The notes beneath the pieces were generated by a model. The model did no database searches. It was not told the DNA's origin and saw only the letters and a program-made list of their open reading frames with translations. A program made the position numbers and the translations under genes. A stretch of 64,000 nucleotides of DNA from Mesorhizobium sp. (lineage in GTDB: Bacteria; Pseudomonadota; Alphaproteobacteria; Rhizobiales; Rhizobiaceae). Shown here piece by piece: positions 38,616-47,968 of this stretch (the first letter of the stretch is position 1; every line of letters begins with the position of its first letter). Where the stretch lies: positions 1 through 64,000 of the forward strand of contig JAPUFC010000077.1 in the NCBI GenBank assembly GCA_027492275.1. Direction: 5' to 3'.

Positions 38616-39332
38616 TCACGCCACCGCCATCTGCTGCAGGCTGACCAGCCGCGTGATGCCCTTGCGGGCCAGGCCCATCAGCGCGCCGAACTGCTCCTCG
38701 GAGAACGGCTCGCCCTCGGCCGTGCCCTGGATCTCGACGATGCCGCCCTTGCCGGTCATGACGAAATTGGCGTCCGTGCCGGCGGACGAATCCTCCAGAT
38801 AGTCGAGGTCCAGCACCGCCTGCCCGCCATGCAGGCCGCAGGAGATCGCCGCGACATGATCCTTCAGCACGCGCGGTACCGACACCATCTGCCGCGCCTC
38901 CATCCAGCGCAGGCAGTCGTGCAGCGCCACCCAGCCGCCGGTGATGGCCGCTGTGCGCGTGCCGCCGTCGGCCTGGATCACGTCGCAATCCACGGTGATC
39001 TGCTGCTCGCCCAGCGCCTGTAAATCCACCACGGCGCGCAGCGAGCGTCCGATCAGGCGCTGGATCTCCAGCGTGCGCCCGCCCTGCCTGCCGCTGGACG
39101 CCTCGCGGCGCATGCGGTCGCCCGTGGCGCGCGGCAGCATGCCGTATTCGGCCGTCACCCAGCCCTTGCCGGAATTGCGCAGCCAGCCCGGCACCTTCTC
39201 CTCCAGGCTCGCGGTGCACAGCACATGCGTGTCGCCGAACCTGACCAGGCAGGAGCCCTCCGCGTGCTTGGAGACGTTCCGCTCGAAGGAGACGGCGCGC
39301 ATTTCGTCGGGTTGGCGCTTGGAAGGACGCAA
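38616..39332 (-). CDS. rph: Ribonuclease PH
   Basis: 238 residues. [82 protein letters not shown] and [18 protein letters not shown] follow the phosphorolytic exoribonuclease pattern closely. It trims 3' ends of tRNA precursors. Divergent from hrcA across a 147-bp gap, as in many Rhizobiales. Confidence 0.98.
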   Translation of the reverse strand: MRPSKRQPDEMRAVSFERNVSKHAEGSCLVRFGDTHVLCTASLEEKVPGWLRNSGKGWVTAEYGMLPRATGDRMRREASSGRQGGRTLEIQRLIGRSLRAVVDLQALGEQQITVDCDVIQADGGTRTAAITGGWVALHDCLRWMEARQMVSVPRVLKDHVAAISCGLHGGQAVLDLDYLEDSSAGTDANFVMTGKGGIVEIQGTAEGEPFSEEQFGALMGLARKGITRLVSLQQMAVA

Positions 39333-39479
39333 TCTGGCCTCGTCGGAAAGGGGTTATGGCTGTCGTTGGCGGCTTTTAGCCCCGCTGCCTTGCCGGCGCA
39401 AAGGAAAACACCGCGCACCGGGATGTTGTGCCCCGCTGATTGGGAACTATATCATTCGGCCCAGGAGGTGCGTCGAGCA

Positions 39480-40550
39480 ATGAACAAGCCTGTCGCCGAA
39501 TCCAACCTTCAGGTGCTGGACGCGCGCTCGCGCGAGATATTCCGGCGCATCGTGGAGACTTATCTGAAGGACGGCGAGCCGGTCGGTTCGCGCAGCCTGT
39601 CGCGCCTGCTGCCGTCCTCGCTGTCGCCGGCCACCATCCGCAACGTCATGAGCGACCTCGAGCATCTCGGCCTCGTCTACGCGCCGCACGTCTCCGCCGG
39701 GCGGCTTCCCACCCAGGCGGGCCTGCGCTTCTTCGTCGACGCCTTCATGGAGCTGGGCGATCTCTCGGAAGAGGAGCGCCGCATCATCGAGGCGCAGGTG
39801 AAGGCGTCGGGCAGCGGCGCCACGCTGGAGCACATGCTGACGGAGGCCAGCCAGATGCTGTCCGGCCTGTCGCGCGGCGCCGGGCTGGTGCTGGCGGCCA
39901 AGAACGAGGCGGCGCTGAAGCACATCGAGTTCATCCAGCTCGAGCCGACGCGCGCGCTGGCCGTGCTCGTCTCCCAGAGCGGCGACGTCGAGAACCGGCT
40001 GATCGACATACCCGCCGGCACCACCGTGTCGCAGCTTCAGGAGGCGTCCAACTTCCTCAACGCCCACATCCGCGGCCGCACGCTGGCGGAAGCCAAGATC
40101 GAGATCGCGCGGCGCAAGGACGAGACCAAGGCCGCGCTCGACGGCCTGTCGCAGTCGCTGGTGGAAAAGGGCCTCGCCGTGTGGGCCGGGGCCGAAAGCG
40201 GCCTGCCGGCCCGCCTCATCGTGCGCGGCCGCGCCAACCTGCTCGAGAACGTGACGGCGCAGACCGATCTGGAGCTCATCCGCCATCTGTTCGAGGATCT
40301 GGAGACGCAGGAGGGCCTGCTCCAGCTTCTCGACCTCGCCGAGGCCGGCTCCGGCGTGCGCATCTTCATCGGCTCGGAGAACAAGCTGTTCTCGCTGTCC
40401 GGCTCTTCGCTGGTGGTGGCGCCGTATCGCGACAAGGATTCGCGCGTCGTCGGCGCGCTCGGCGTCATCGGCCCGACGCGGCTCAACTACGCCCGCATCG
40501 TGCCGATGGTCGACTACACGGCGCAGATCGTTTCGCGCCTGTTGCGTTAG
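39480..40550 (+). CDS. hrcA: Heat-inducible transcription repressor HrcA
   Basis: 356 residues from ATG 39480 with AGGAGGTG ten bases upstream. The winged-helix N-terminus has EIFRRIVETYLKDGEPVGSRSLSR and LSPATIRNVMSDLEHLGLVYAPHVSAGRLPT; the GAF-like middle ends with IGPTRLNYARIVPMVDYTAQIVSRLL. It represses groESL-type genes through CIRCE elements; I found no CIRCE-type repeat in the window. In many relatives grpE follows; here cysK follows instead. Confidence 0.97.
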   Translation: MNKPVAESNLQVLDARSREIFRRIVETYLKDGEPVGSRSLSRLLPSSLSPATIRNVMSDLEHLGLVYAPHVSAGRLPTQAGLRFFVDAFMELGDLSEEERRIIEAQVKASGSGATLEHMLTEASQMLSGLSRGAGLVLAAKNEAALKHIEFIQLEPTRALAVLVSQSGDVENRLIDIPAGTTVSQLQEASNFLNAHIRGRTLAEAKIEIARRKDETKAALDGLSQSLVEKGLAVWAGAESGLPARLIVRGRANLLENVTAQTDLELIRHLFEDLETQEGLLQLLDLAEAGSGVRIFIGSENKLFSLSGSSLVVAPYRDKDSRVVGALGVIGPTRLNYARIVPMVDYTAQIVSRLLR

Positions 40551-40599
40551 AATAATTTTGCGCGAAGCGCCCATTTTCGGCACGAATGCGACTGGGATT

Positions 40600-40628
40600 T
40601 TGCGGCCATCGGGCCTATGTGCTATTCC
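40600..40628 (+). promoter_or_regulatory. Possible sigma-70 promoter of cysK
   Basis: TTGCGG (40600-40605), 17 bases, TATTCC (40623-40628), ending 27 bases before the cysK ATG. Moderate match; the gap from hrcA is only 105 bp. Confidence 0.4.
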
Positions 40629-40655
40629 AGACATCGAAGGATGAAGGGAATTTCG

Positions 40656-41627
<972 letters not shown>

Positions 41628-41640
41628 TCGGCTGGCCGCG

Positions 41641-41661
41641 CCCCGGGCCCCTCCGCCGGGG
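41641..41661 (+). terminator. Weak hairpin after cysK
   Basis: CCCCGG (41641-41646) and CCGGGG (41656-41661) can pair, 13 bases after the cysK stop, without a clear T-run. Weak terminator candidate. Confidence 0.3.
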
Positions 41662-41698
41662 GGTCTCCGCCATTGGTATGAGGCGGCGCAATTAACGG

Positions 41699-41726
41699 TT
41701 GGCATTTTCGCCTCGTTTTCTAAACT
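41699..41726 (+). promoter_or_regulatory. Possible sigma-70 promoter of the TAXI-TRAP operon
   Basis: TTGGCA (41699-41704), 16 bases, TAAACT (41721-41726), 57 bases before the receptor ATG, in an AT-richer patch. Confidence 0.4.
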
Positions 41727-41782
41727 CCCGATGGATCGCGGGCTGAAGGCCTCGCGGCGAGCGTGATCAGGGAGGATTTCGG

Positions 41783-42742
41783 ATGCCGGTTCTGGCGAAT
41801 GGATTTCGCGCCGTCCTCGTGGCGGTGTCACTCGGCGTCGTGTCGGCGGTGCCGGCGCAGGCGCAGCAGTTCATCAACGTCCTGACCGGCGGCACGTCCG
41901 GCGTTTACTATCCGCTCGGCGTGGCGCTGTCGGAGATTTACGCCAAGGGCATTTCCGGCGCGCGCACGCAGGTGCAGGCGACCAAGGCCTCCGTCGACAA
42001 TTTGAACCTGTTGCAGCAGGGCAGGGGCGAGATCGCCTTCTCGCTCGGCGATTCTGTGCAGATGGGCTGGGAAGGCAACGCCGAGGCCGGTTTCCGCGGC
42101 AAGCTGGACAAGCTGCGCGGCGTCGCCGCCATCTACCCGAACTACATCCAGATCGTCGCCAGCGCCGAATCCGGCATCAAGACGCTGGCCGATTTGAAGG
42201 GCAAGAGCCTGTCGGTCGGCGCGCCGGCCTCCGGTACGGAGCTCAACGCGCGTGCCATCCTCGCCGCCGCCGGCATGAAATACGCCGATCTCGGCAAGGT
42301 GGAATACCTGCCCTTCGCCGAATCGGTCGAGCTCATCAAGAACCGCCAGCTCGACGCCACGCTGCAATCGGCGGGCCTGGGCGTCGCGTCGATCAAAGAC
42401 CTCGCCACCTCGCTGTCCATCAATGTCGTCGCCGTGCCGACCGACACGGTCGGCAAGATCGGCGCGCCCTATGTGACGGCCGTCATCCCGACCGGCACCT
42501 ATACCGGCCAGTCCGCGGACGTGGAGACGGCGGCCGTCGGTAATTTCCTCGTCACGCATGACGGGGTGCCGGAGGAAACGGTCTACCAGATGACCAAGCT
42601 GATGTTCGAGCATCTCGACCAGCTCTCCGCCGCCCACGCCGCGGCCAAGGCGATCAAGCTGGAGACGGCCGTCGAAGGCATGCCCATCCCGCTGCATCCC
42701 GGCGCCGAGCGCTATTACAAGGAAAAGGGCGTGCTGAAGTAG
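41783..42742 (+). CDS. TRAP transporter substrate receptor, TAXI family
   Basis: 319 residues, preceded by GGGAGGATTTCGG. N-terminal signal peptide (LVAVSLGVVSAVPAQA, cut before QQFINV). The receptor core opens FINVLTGGTSGVYYPLGVALSEIYAK, a typical TAXI start, with LLQQGRGEIAFSLGDSVQMGWEG, LKGKSLSVGAPASGTELNARAIL and a C-terminal AAKAIKLETAVEGMPIPLHPGAERYYKE. It binds an organic-acid-like ligand in the periplasm for the fused permease encoded next; the ligand is unknown. Confidence 0.94.
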   Translation: MPVLANGFRAVLVAVSLGVVSAVPAQAQQFINVLTGGTSGVYYPLGVALSEIYAKGISGARTQVQATKASVDNLNLLQQGRGEIAFSLGDSVQMGWEGNAEAGFRGKLDKLRGVAAIYPNYIQIVASAESGIKTLADLKGKSLSVGAPASGTELNARAILAAAGMKYADLGKVEYLPFAESVELIKNRQLDATLQSAGLGVASIKDLATSLSINVVAVPTDTVGKIGAPYVTAVIPTGTYTGQSADVETAAVGNFLVTHDGVPEETVYQMTKLMFEHLDQLSAAHAAAKAIKLETAVEGMPIPLHPGAERYYKEKGVLK

Positions 42743-42765
42743 GCGGACGTTGGTGCGCCTGACGT

Positions 42766-42877
42766 CTCCTCCGTCCCTTCGGGCCATCTCCCCCGTGAAC
42801 GGGGGAGGATCAAACGTTGCGGCCGGCATCTCCTCCCCTGCGCAGCGGGGGAGGTGGACCGAAGGGACGGAGGGGGC
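42766..42877. repeat. Palindromic mosaic repeat, copy 5
   Basis: Outer hairpins GTCCC-TTCG-GGCC and GGACC-GAAG-GGAC match each other. The inner two modules appear in reversed order relative to the other copies: the loop containing GTGAAC comes first and the CTGCGCAG loop second. Lies between the TAXI receptor and its permease, 40 bases before the permease ATG. Confidence 0.88.
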
Positions 42878-42916
42878 CTCCCGCCGCCGCCCACACGCCA
42901 GGCGAGCGAGATCGCG

Positions 42917-45019
42917 ATGACCGTCGAAGCCGCGAAGACGCAGGACGCGCTGCCACCGTCGGAGGACATCGTAGATGGCCTGCCGCCCGGCTTCGGCCTC
43001 GGCCTCGCGGGTCGTGTCGCCTTCCTCATCGCCGTCGCCTTCTCGCTGTTCCAGCTCTGGGCGGCGGCCTATGGCGCGCTGCCCAGCCAGGTGGTGCGGG
43101 CCATGCATGTCGGCTTCCTGCTGCTGCTCGGCTTCGGCCTGATCGCCAATCTGGTCATGCGCACGGCGGCGGGCAAGACCTTCTACTGGTCGCTCGGCGT
43201 GCTGGGCTTCCTCACCGGCGTCTACCAGTGGGTGGAATACGCGCCGCTGATCATGCGCTCGGGCTTCCTCAACCCGATGGACATGGCGGTCGGCACGCTG
43301 CTCGTCGTGCTGGTGTTCGAGGCGACGCGGCGGCTGATGGGCATTCCGCTCGCCATCATCTCGGCGCTCTTCCTGCTCTATTGCTTCGTCGGCCATCTCC
43401 TGCCGCCGCCCTTCATCCATCGCGGCTACGCCTTCGAGCAGATCGTCGACAATTTCGCCTTCGGCACGGAAGGCATCTACGGCACGCCGATCTACGTTTC
43501 GGCCGCCTATATCTTCATCTTCGTCGTCTTCGCCGCGTTCCTGGAACGCGCCGGAATGATCGCGCTGTTCAACGACGTGGCGCTCGGCCTCGTCGGCGCG
43601 TGGCGCGGCGGCCCGGCGCAGGTCTGCGTCATGTCCTCGGCGCTGATGGGCACGATCTCCGGCTCCGGCGTCGCCAATGTGGTCGCCAGCGGCCAGTTCA
43701 CCATCCCGCTGATGAAGCGCTTCGGCTTCCGCGCCGCCTTCGCCGGCGGCGTCGAGGCCACCTCCTCCATGGGCGGGCAGATCATGCCGCCCGTCATGGG
43801 TGCGGTCGCCTTCATCATGTCGGAAACCCTGAACGTGCCCTATGCCGACATCGTCAAGGCGGCGCTGATCCCGGCGATGCTCTATTTCGGCACCTGCTTC
43901 TGGATGGTGCATCTGGAGGCCGGCAAGGCGGGGCTCAGCGGCATGGACAAGGCGACCCTGCCCGACGCGTGGGCGGCGGTGCGCCAGCACTGGCCGCTGG
44001 TGCTGCCGCTCGCCGTGCTCGTCTACCTGCTGTTCGCCGGCTACACGCCGATCTTCGCCGGCACGATGGGGCTGGCGCTGGTGGTGGTGCTCATCCTCGG
44101 CATGCCGCTCGCCGCGCGCATCGGGCCGTTCGCCTTCCGCGTCGTGTTCTGGGTGGCGCTGGGCATCGCGGCGGCGTCCTTTCTGCGCTACGGCGTCAAC
44201 CTGCTGGCGCTGGTCATCGGCGCGCTCGTGCTGGCCTGCGCCGTGTTCAGGGGCGGGCGCGAGACGCTGGTCCTCTGTGTCGAATCGCTGGCCGAAGGGG
44301 CGAAGAACGCGCTGCCGGTCGGCATCGCCTGCGCCATCGTCGGCATCGTCATCGGCACGCTGACGCTGACGGGCATCGCCTCCACCTTCATCGGCTGGAT
44401 CATCTCGATCGGTCAGGACAATCTCTTCCTGTCGCTGGTGCTCACCATGGTCACCTGCCTGGTGCTCGGCATGGGCATCCCGACCATCCCGAACTACATC
44501 ATCACCTCCTCGCTCGCCGGCCCGGCGCTGCTGGCGCTCGACGTGCCGCTGCTTGTCAGCCACATGTTCGTCTTCTATTTCGGCATCATGGCCGACCTGA
44601 CGCCGCCGGTGGCGCTGGCCTGCTTCGCCGCCGCGCCGATGGCCAAGGAGAGCGGGCTGAAGATCTCCATCCAGGCCACCAAGCTCGCCACAGCCGGCTT
44701 CCTGGTGCCGTTCATGGCCGTCTACACGCCCTCGCTGATGCTGCAGGACGGCGGCGGCATCGCCGCCGCGCTCGGCTATCCCGTCGAGGTCGCCTACATC
44801 GTCTTCAAGGCCTGCGCCGCCATCGGCCTGTGGGGCGTGGCGGTGGTCGGCTTCCTGGTCGGCCGCGCCGCCTGGTGGGAGCGCATCGCCGCCTTCGCCG
44901 CCGGCATCCTGCTGGTGCTGGCCCTGCCGCTGACCGACGAGGCCGGCTTCGCGCTCGGCGCGGCCGTCGTCGGATGGCACTGGTGGCGGCGTCGGCCTGC
45001 GCGCGCCATGGCGTCGTAG
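42917..45019 (+). CDS. TRAP transporter fused permease (4TM/12TM), TAXI type
   Basis: 700 residues from ATG 42917; an upstream ATG at 42854 lies inside the repeat. The N-terminal DctQ-like part has about four membrane segments to residue 160, followed by a DctM-like large permease: GTEGIYGTPIYVSAAYIFIFVVFAAFLER, the conserved LMGTISGSGVANVVASGQFTIPLMKRFGF, EATSSMGGQIMPPVMGAVAFIM, and LGMGIPTIPNYIITSSLAGPALL. The fused form and pairing with a TAXI receptor are the usual arrangement. Imports an organic anion with sodium or protons. Confidence 0.95.
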   Translation: MTVEAAKTQDALPPSEDIVDGLPPGFGLGLAGRVAFLIAVAFSLFQLWAAAYGALPSQVVRAMHVGFLLLLGFGLIANLVMRTAAGKTFYWSLGVLGFLTGVYQWVEYAPLIMRSGFLNPMDMAVGTLLVVLVFEATRRLMGIPLAIISALFLLYCFVGHLLPPPFIHRGYAFEQIVDNFAFGTEGIYGTPIYVSAAYIFIFVVFAAFLERAGMIALFNDVALGLVGAWRGGPAQVCVMSSALMGTISGSGVANVVASGQFTIPLMKRFGFRAAFAGGVEATSSMGGQIMPPVMGAVAFIMSETLNVPYADIVKAALIPAMLYFGTCFWMVHLEAGKAGLSGMDKATLPDAWAAVRQHWPLVLPLAVLVYLLFAGYTPIFAGTMGLALVVVLILGMPLAARIGPFAFRVVFWVALGIAAASFLRYGVNLLALVIGALVLACAVFRGGRETLVLCVESLAEGAKNALPVGIACAIVGIVIGTLTLTGIASTFIGWIISIGQDNLFLSLVLTMVTCLVLGMGIPTIPNYIITSSLAGPALLALDVPLLVSHMFVFYFGIMADLTPPVALACFAAAPMAKESGLKISIQATKLATAGFLVPFMAVYTPSLMLQDGGGIAAALGYPVEVAYIVFKACAAIGLWGVAVVGFLVGRAAWWERIAAFAAGILLVLALPLTDEAGFALGAAVVGWHWWRRRPARAMAS

Positions 45020-45034
45020 GCCGTCTCGCGGGCG

Positions 45035-45412
45035 ATGACCGCGCTCTGCATCCTCGCCGCCGGCAAGACCCTGACCCTTGCCGCCGCGACCTTTACGCTT
45101 GCCTGGACACACTCCGTCGAAAAGACCCGCTGGGAGGAGGACTGGCGCCTCCAGCCCGCCGGGCTGGAGATCATCGCGGCGCGCGTGAAAGGGTCAGGGG
45201 CGGGCATGGACCCGCCCGAAGGCGCGGTGCTGCGGGATGGATGGTGGGCCTATGCGCCAAAGCTGCCCGTCCAGCGCAGGATCGTGCTCGGCGCGTCTGG
45301 CGCCACCGTTTCCGGCTGGTCGCTCTGCGGGGAGGGGCGCTGCCTCGTTCTGGGAGCCGCCGAGGGCGATCCAGTCACGCTCTATCGCTGCGGCGGCGAC
45401 CCGCCTCAGTGA
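45035..45412 (+). CDS. DUF1850 domain protein
   Basis: 125 residues. FTLAWTHSVEKTRWEEDWRL and GSGAGMDPPEGAVLRDGWWAY are hallmark stretches of DUF1850, a small protein very often encoded next to TAXI-TRAP transporters. A short hydrophobic N-terminus (CILAAGKTLTLAAATFTLAW) suggests export or a membrane anchor. It starts 15 bp after the permease stop. Its role is unknown; it could be an accessory subunit of the transporter. Confidence 0.87.
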   Translation: MTALCILAAGKTLTLAAATFTLAWTHSVEKTRWEEDWRLQPAGLEIIAARVKGSGAGMDPPEGAVLRDGWWAYAPKLPVQRRIVLGASGATVSGWSLCGEGRCLVLGAAEGDPVTLYRCGGDPPQ

Positions 45413-45552
45413 ACGACGCGGATGCCGCGCGTCGAGACGCGCGCGCAGGCCGGGCCGGGGCCGCGCATGTAATGGCGCTCGGGCCGGTAGCTCGGCGCGA
45501 CGAACTCGCGGAGCGCGGCGGCATAGGTCGCCAGTTGATCAAGGATACGCAT
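45406..45552 (-). CDS. Small basic protein, 48 residues, unknown
   Basis: From ATG 45552 (GGACAGGG upstream) the peptide reads MRILDQLATYAAALREFVAP, then a basic Arg/Tyr/Pro-rich tail (SYRPERHYMRGPG) ending RVVH. The N-terminal helix recalls DUF1127-type small proteins, but the conserved DUF1127 core is absent. A frame extending to 45771 has no better start. It overlaps the DUF1850 stop by 7 bp on the opposite strand. Low-to-moderate support. Confidence 0.45.
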   Translation of the reverse strand: MRILDQLATYAAALREFVAPSYRPERHYMRGPGPACARVSTRGIRVVH

Positions 45553-45931
45553 TTCAAAAAATCCCTGTCCTCGGATGTCCCTTCCGATCGCCGCGAAGTA
45601 TGGACCATGGGTCTGAATACTCCGTGAACGCGATGTTAAGCTTCGGCCCGAATGGGGTTCGCGCATGGCCGCAAAAGGGCTGATTCGCGTTGATTTTCCG
45701 GATTCCGATTCTTTTCCGTGGGTGTGACTATCCGGGCACGGTGTTTCATCGCGATGCCGGCCGAGGGTCATTGCGTTTCGTCCCGGTATCGCTGGCCGGA
45801 AAACATGTGCCTTCCGCCTCTCCTGGGAACATTCGCCTGCGCGCGGAGTTCTGATCCCATCGGCGGCCGCGACAGGCCGCTCGCGGCTCGACAGCCCTCC
45901 AACTCACCGAATAACGAGGAAGGAAAGAATC
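45553..45931. other. Gene-free region upstream of the YciE-like gene
   Basis: About 380 bases without a gene I can support. It carries the candidate stress promoter of the YciE-like gene and a rather AT-rich patch around 45680-45730. No hairpin large enough to call an RNA gene was seen. Confidence 0.5.
45826..45850 (+). promoter_or_regulatory. Candidate EcfG-type promoter of the YciE-like gene
   Basis: GGAAC (45826-45830), 16 bases, AGTT (45847-45850), one base off the GGAAC-N16/17-CGTT stress consensus, 82 bases before the start codon. Ferritin-like YciE proteins are commonly under stress control. Confidence 0.38.
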
Positions 45932-46438
45932 ATGGGTTTCTTTTCGAAAGACATCAAGACGCTGGACGATCTCTTTGTGCACACGCTGCGCGACATCTAT
46001 TATGCCGAGAAACAGATCGAGAAGGCTTTGCCGAAGATGGTGGACAAGGCGACCGACGGCGGTCTGAAGGCCGGTTTCGAGAAGCATCTGCAAGAGACCA
46101 AGGGCCATATCGAACGCCTCGAGCAGGTTTTCGAGATGCACGGCGTCAAGGCCAAGGCCGTGAACTGCCCGGCCATCGACGGCATCCTCAAGGAAGCCGA
46201 CGAGGTGGCGGGCGACGTCGAGGACAAGAACGTGCTGGACGCCGCCCTGATCGCCTCGGCGCAGGCGGTGGAGCACTATGAGATGACGCGCTACGGCACG
46301 CTGGTGGCCTGGGCCAAGCAGCTCGGCCGCAGCGACTGCGCCTCGGTTCTGGCCAAGAACCTCAAGGAGGAAGAGGCCACCGACAAGAAGCTGACGCAGA
46401 TGGCCGAATCCAAGGTCAATCTGATGGCGGCCGAGTAA
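45932..46438 (+). CDS. YciE-type ferritin-like protein (DUF892)
   Basis: 168 residues, all-helical. KTLDDLFVHTLRDIYYAEKQIEKALPKM, AGFEKHLQETKGHIERLEQVFEM and AQAVEHYEMTRYGTLVAWAKQLG are the DUF892 helices, with Glu and His positions fitting a di-metal site. Such proteins are soluble, stress induced and of uncertain activity. Ribosome site AGGAAGGAA. Convergent with mbfA over a shared hairpin. Confidence 0.93.
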   Translation: MGFFSKDIKTLDDLFVHTLRDIYYAEKQIEKALPKMVDKATDGGLKAGFEKHLQETKGHIERLEQVFEMHGVKAKAVNCPAIDGILKEADEVAGDVEDKNVLDAALIASAQAVEHYEMTRYGTLVAWAKQLGRSDCASVLAKNLKEEEATDKKLTQMAESKVNLMAAE

Positions 46439-46453
46439 ACAGTCTTTGCAGGA

Positions 46454-46482
46454 AAGCCGGGCGCGACCCTCGCGCCCGGCTT
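46454..46482. terminator. Bidirectional terminator between YciE-like gene and mbfA
   Basis: AAGCCGGGCGCG (46454-46465) and CGCGCCCGGCTT (46471-46482) form a 12-bp perfect stem with a 5-base loop. It lies between convergent stops (46438 and 46489) and can serve both strands. Confidence 0.85.
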
Positions 46483-46488
46483 CTGCGT

Positions 46489-47472
46489 TCAGCCGTTGCC
46501 GATCAGGATGCCGGCCGCCAGCACCAGGCTGCCGCCGAGAACGACCTGCAGAGCGGCACGCAGGAACGGCGTCTCCATATAGCGGTTTTGGATGAAGGCG
46601 ATCGCCCACAACTCCACGAACACCACGCCCACGGCGATCGCGGTCGCCGTGGCGAAATGCGGGATGAGATAGGGCAGGGCGTGCCCCAGTCCGCCCAGCG
46701 CCGTCATGATGCCCGACGCCAGCCCGCGCTTGACCGGCGAGCCGCGTCCCGACAGCCGCCCGTCATCATGCGCGGCCTCCGTGAAGCCCATCGAGATGCC
46801 GGCGCCGACCGAGGCCGAGAGGCCGACGAGGAACGTCTGCCGCGTGTCGCCGGTGGCGAAGGCGGCGGCGAAGATCGGCGCCAGCGTCGAAACCGAGCCG
46901 TCCATCAACCCTGCCAGTCCCGGCTGGACATAGGTCAGGATGAACTGCCAGCGTTCGTCGGCCACCTCCTGCTTCGCCACATCCTCCGGCACGTGTTTGA
47001 GGCCGAGCCGGTGCGCCAGGGTCTGATGCGCCTGTTCCGCCGCGGCGAGATCGCCGAGCAGCTTGCGCGTCTGCGCGTCCGCCGTCCTTTTCGCGGCCTC
47101 GATGTAGAAGCGCCGCGCCTGATCCTCCATGAGGTCGGCCTGCGCGCGCACCTTTTCGATACCCAGCGGCCGCACCAGCCAGTCCGCCTTGCGCTGGTAA
47201 TACCCGCTGACATGCTCGCGGCGGATGAGCAGGATGCGATCGCCGAAACGCGCGCGATACCGCTCCACCAGGGCGGCGCGATGCCTGTCCTCCTCGGCCG
47301 CCATCTCCTCGAAGACCTTCGCGGACTGCGGGTAACGATCCCGCAGGCCGTCCGCATAGGCGCGATAGATGCGGCCGTCATCCTCCTCCGAGGAGATGGC
47401 CAGCGCCAGCATTTCCTGCTCCGACAGGGAATCGAACGGCCGCTTTCCGAAGCCGAGAATACGCGAAAACAT
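46489..47472 (-). CDS. mbfA: Membrane-bound ferritin MbfA (iron/manganese exporter)
   Basis: 327 residues. The N-terminal ferritin-like domain (about 1-160) has EEDDGRIYRAYADGLRDRYP, AAEEDRHRAALVERYRARFGD and the third metal helix around AAEQAHQTLAHRLGL. The C-terminal VIT1-like part (170-327) has five membrane segments, starting QPGLAGLMDGSVSTLAPIFAAAFAT and SMGFTEAAHDDG. MbfA exports iron in Agrobacterium and Bradyrhizobium and is repressed by Irr. Here an Irr-type box covers the -10 region, matching that control. Confidence 0.96.
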   Translation of the reverse strand: MFSRILGFGKRPFDSLSEQEMLALAISSEEDDGRIYRAYADGLRDRYPQSAKVFEEMAAEEDRHRAALVERYRARFGDRILLIRREHVSGYYQRKADWLVRPLGIEKVRAQADLMEDQARRFYIEAAKRTADAQTRKLLGDLAAAEQAHQTLAHRLGLKHVPEDVAKQEVADERWQFILTYVQPGLAGLMDGSVSTLAPIFAAAFATGDTRQTFLVGLSASVGAGISMGFTEAAHDDGRLSGRGSPVKRGLASGIMTALGGLGHALPYLIPHFATATAIAVGVVFVELWAIAFIQNRYMETPFLRAALQVVLGGSLVLAAGILIGNG

Positions 47473-47485
47473 GAGAGATGTCGCC

Positions 47486-47508
47486 TAGTTTAGAATTATT
47501 CTAAACTA
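47486..47508. promoter_or_regulatory. Irr box (ICE) over the mbfA promoter
   Basis: A 23-bp palindrome with core TTTAGAAT-T-ATTCTAAA (47489-47505), matching the iron control element bound by Irr. It lies 14 bases upstream of the mbfA start and contains the -10 box, so binding would block transcription under low iron. Confidence 0.82.
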
Positions 47509-47531
47509 CATCGGGGAGACCTCCCGATCAA
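47503..47531 (-). promoter_or_regulatory. Sigma-70 promoter of mbfA
   Basis: On the minus strand TTGATC (47531-47526), 17 bases, TAGTTT (47508-47503). The -10 box is half of the Irr palindrome. Predicted transcript start is about 20-25 bases before the ATG. Confidence 0.55.
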
Positions 47532-47570
47532 GGGCGAGCCGCGGCATTGCGGCGCGGCCGAACGTCTCTA

Positions 47571-47592
47571 TATAGGCGAATGTAAGCCTATA
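47571..47592. promoter_or_regulatory. Inverted repeat before the HTH-like gene
   Basis: TATAGGC (47571-47577) and GCCTATA (47586-47592) are exact complements with an 8-base spacer, ending 10 bases before the ATG at 47603. The position suits self-repression by the downstream putative DNA-binding protein. Confidence 0.45.
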
Positions 47593-47602
47593 GGATCCCG
47601 CC

Positions 47603-47914
47603 ATGCCCGCGACGCCGCCCGACCCCAAGCTCATTCTGGAGCTCATCGACAGGCTTCAGGCCGATCTGGACCGGCTGAAGAGCATGGTCGGGCCGCCGAA
47701 GGTGGAATTCGACCCCTCCGACCCCCGCAACAAGACGGCGGACGGCAAGCTGAGCCCGGAAGGGGTGGAGTGCTGCTACCGGATGTTCGACGAAGGCCAG
47801 TCGCGCTATTCCGTCGCCCGCGCCATGAAGATTTCCTTCGCCGCCGCCACGCACCGGCTGAACGCCTGGCGCAAGGCCGGGGCGGAAAAGCGCGCCCGCG
47901 CCCTCATGGGCTGA
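47603..47914 (+). CDS. Putative helix-turn-helix protein, 103 residues
   Basis: The N-terminal half has a coiled helix (LILELIDRLQADLDRLKSMV) then a polar linker. The C-terminal half, YRMFDEGQSRYSVARAMKISFAAATHRLNAWRKAG, looks like a helix-turn-helix of the resolvase/transposase type (a turn at MKIS, recognition helix FAAATHRLNAW). No catalytic domain is attached. It may dimerise through the coil and bind the inverted repeat just upstream. The function is not known. Confidence 0.65.
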   Translation: MPATPPDPKLILELIDRLQADLDRLKSMVGPPKVEFDPSDPRNKTADGKLSPEGVECCYRMFDEGQSRYSVARAMKISFAAATHRLNAWRKAGAEKRARALMG

Positions 47915-47968
47915 GCGCAGGCGAGGGGCTGAACGCAGGAAAAGATTGAGGGAAGCGCTGCCCGGCCC

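Noticed and set aside
39333-39479. CIRCE element (HrcA operator) in front of hrcA
   Set aside because: No TTAGCACTC/GAGTGCTAA pair is present in the gap.
41828-45112. Open frame of 1094 codons on the minus strand
   Set aside because: It is antisense to the TAXI-TRAP genes and made of Arg/His/Asp-rich low-complexity sequence, the mark of high-GC shadow frames.
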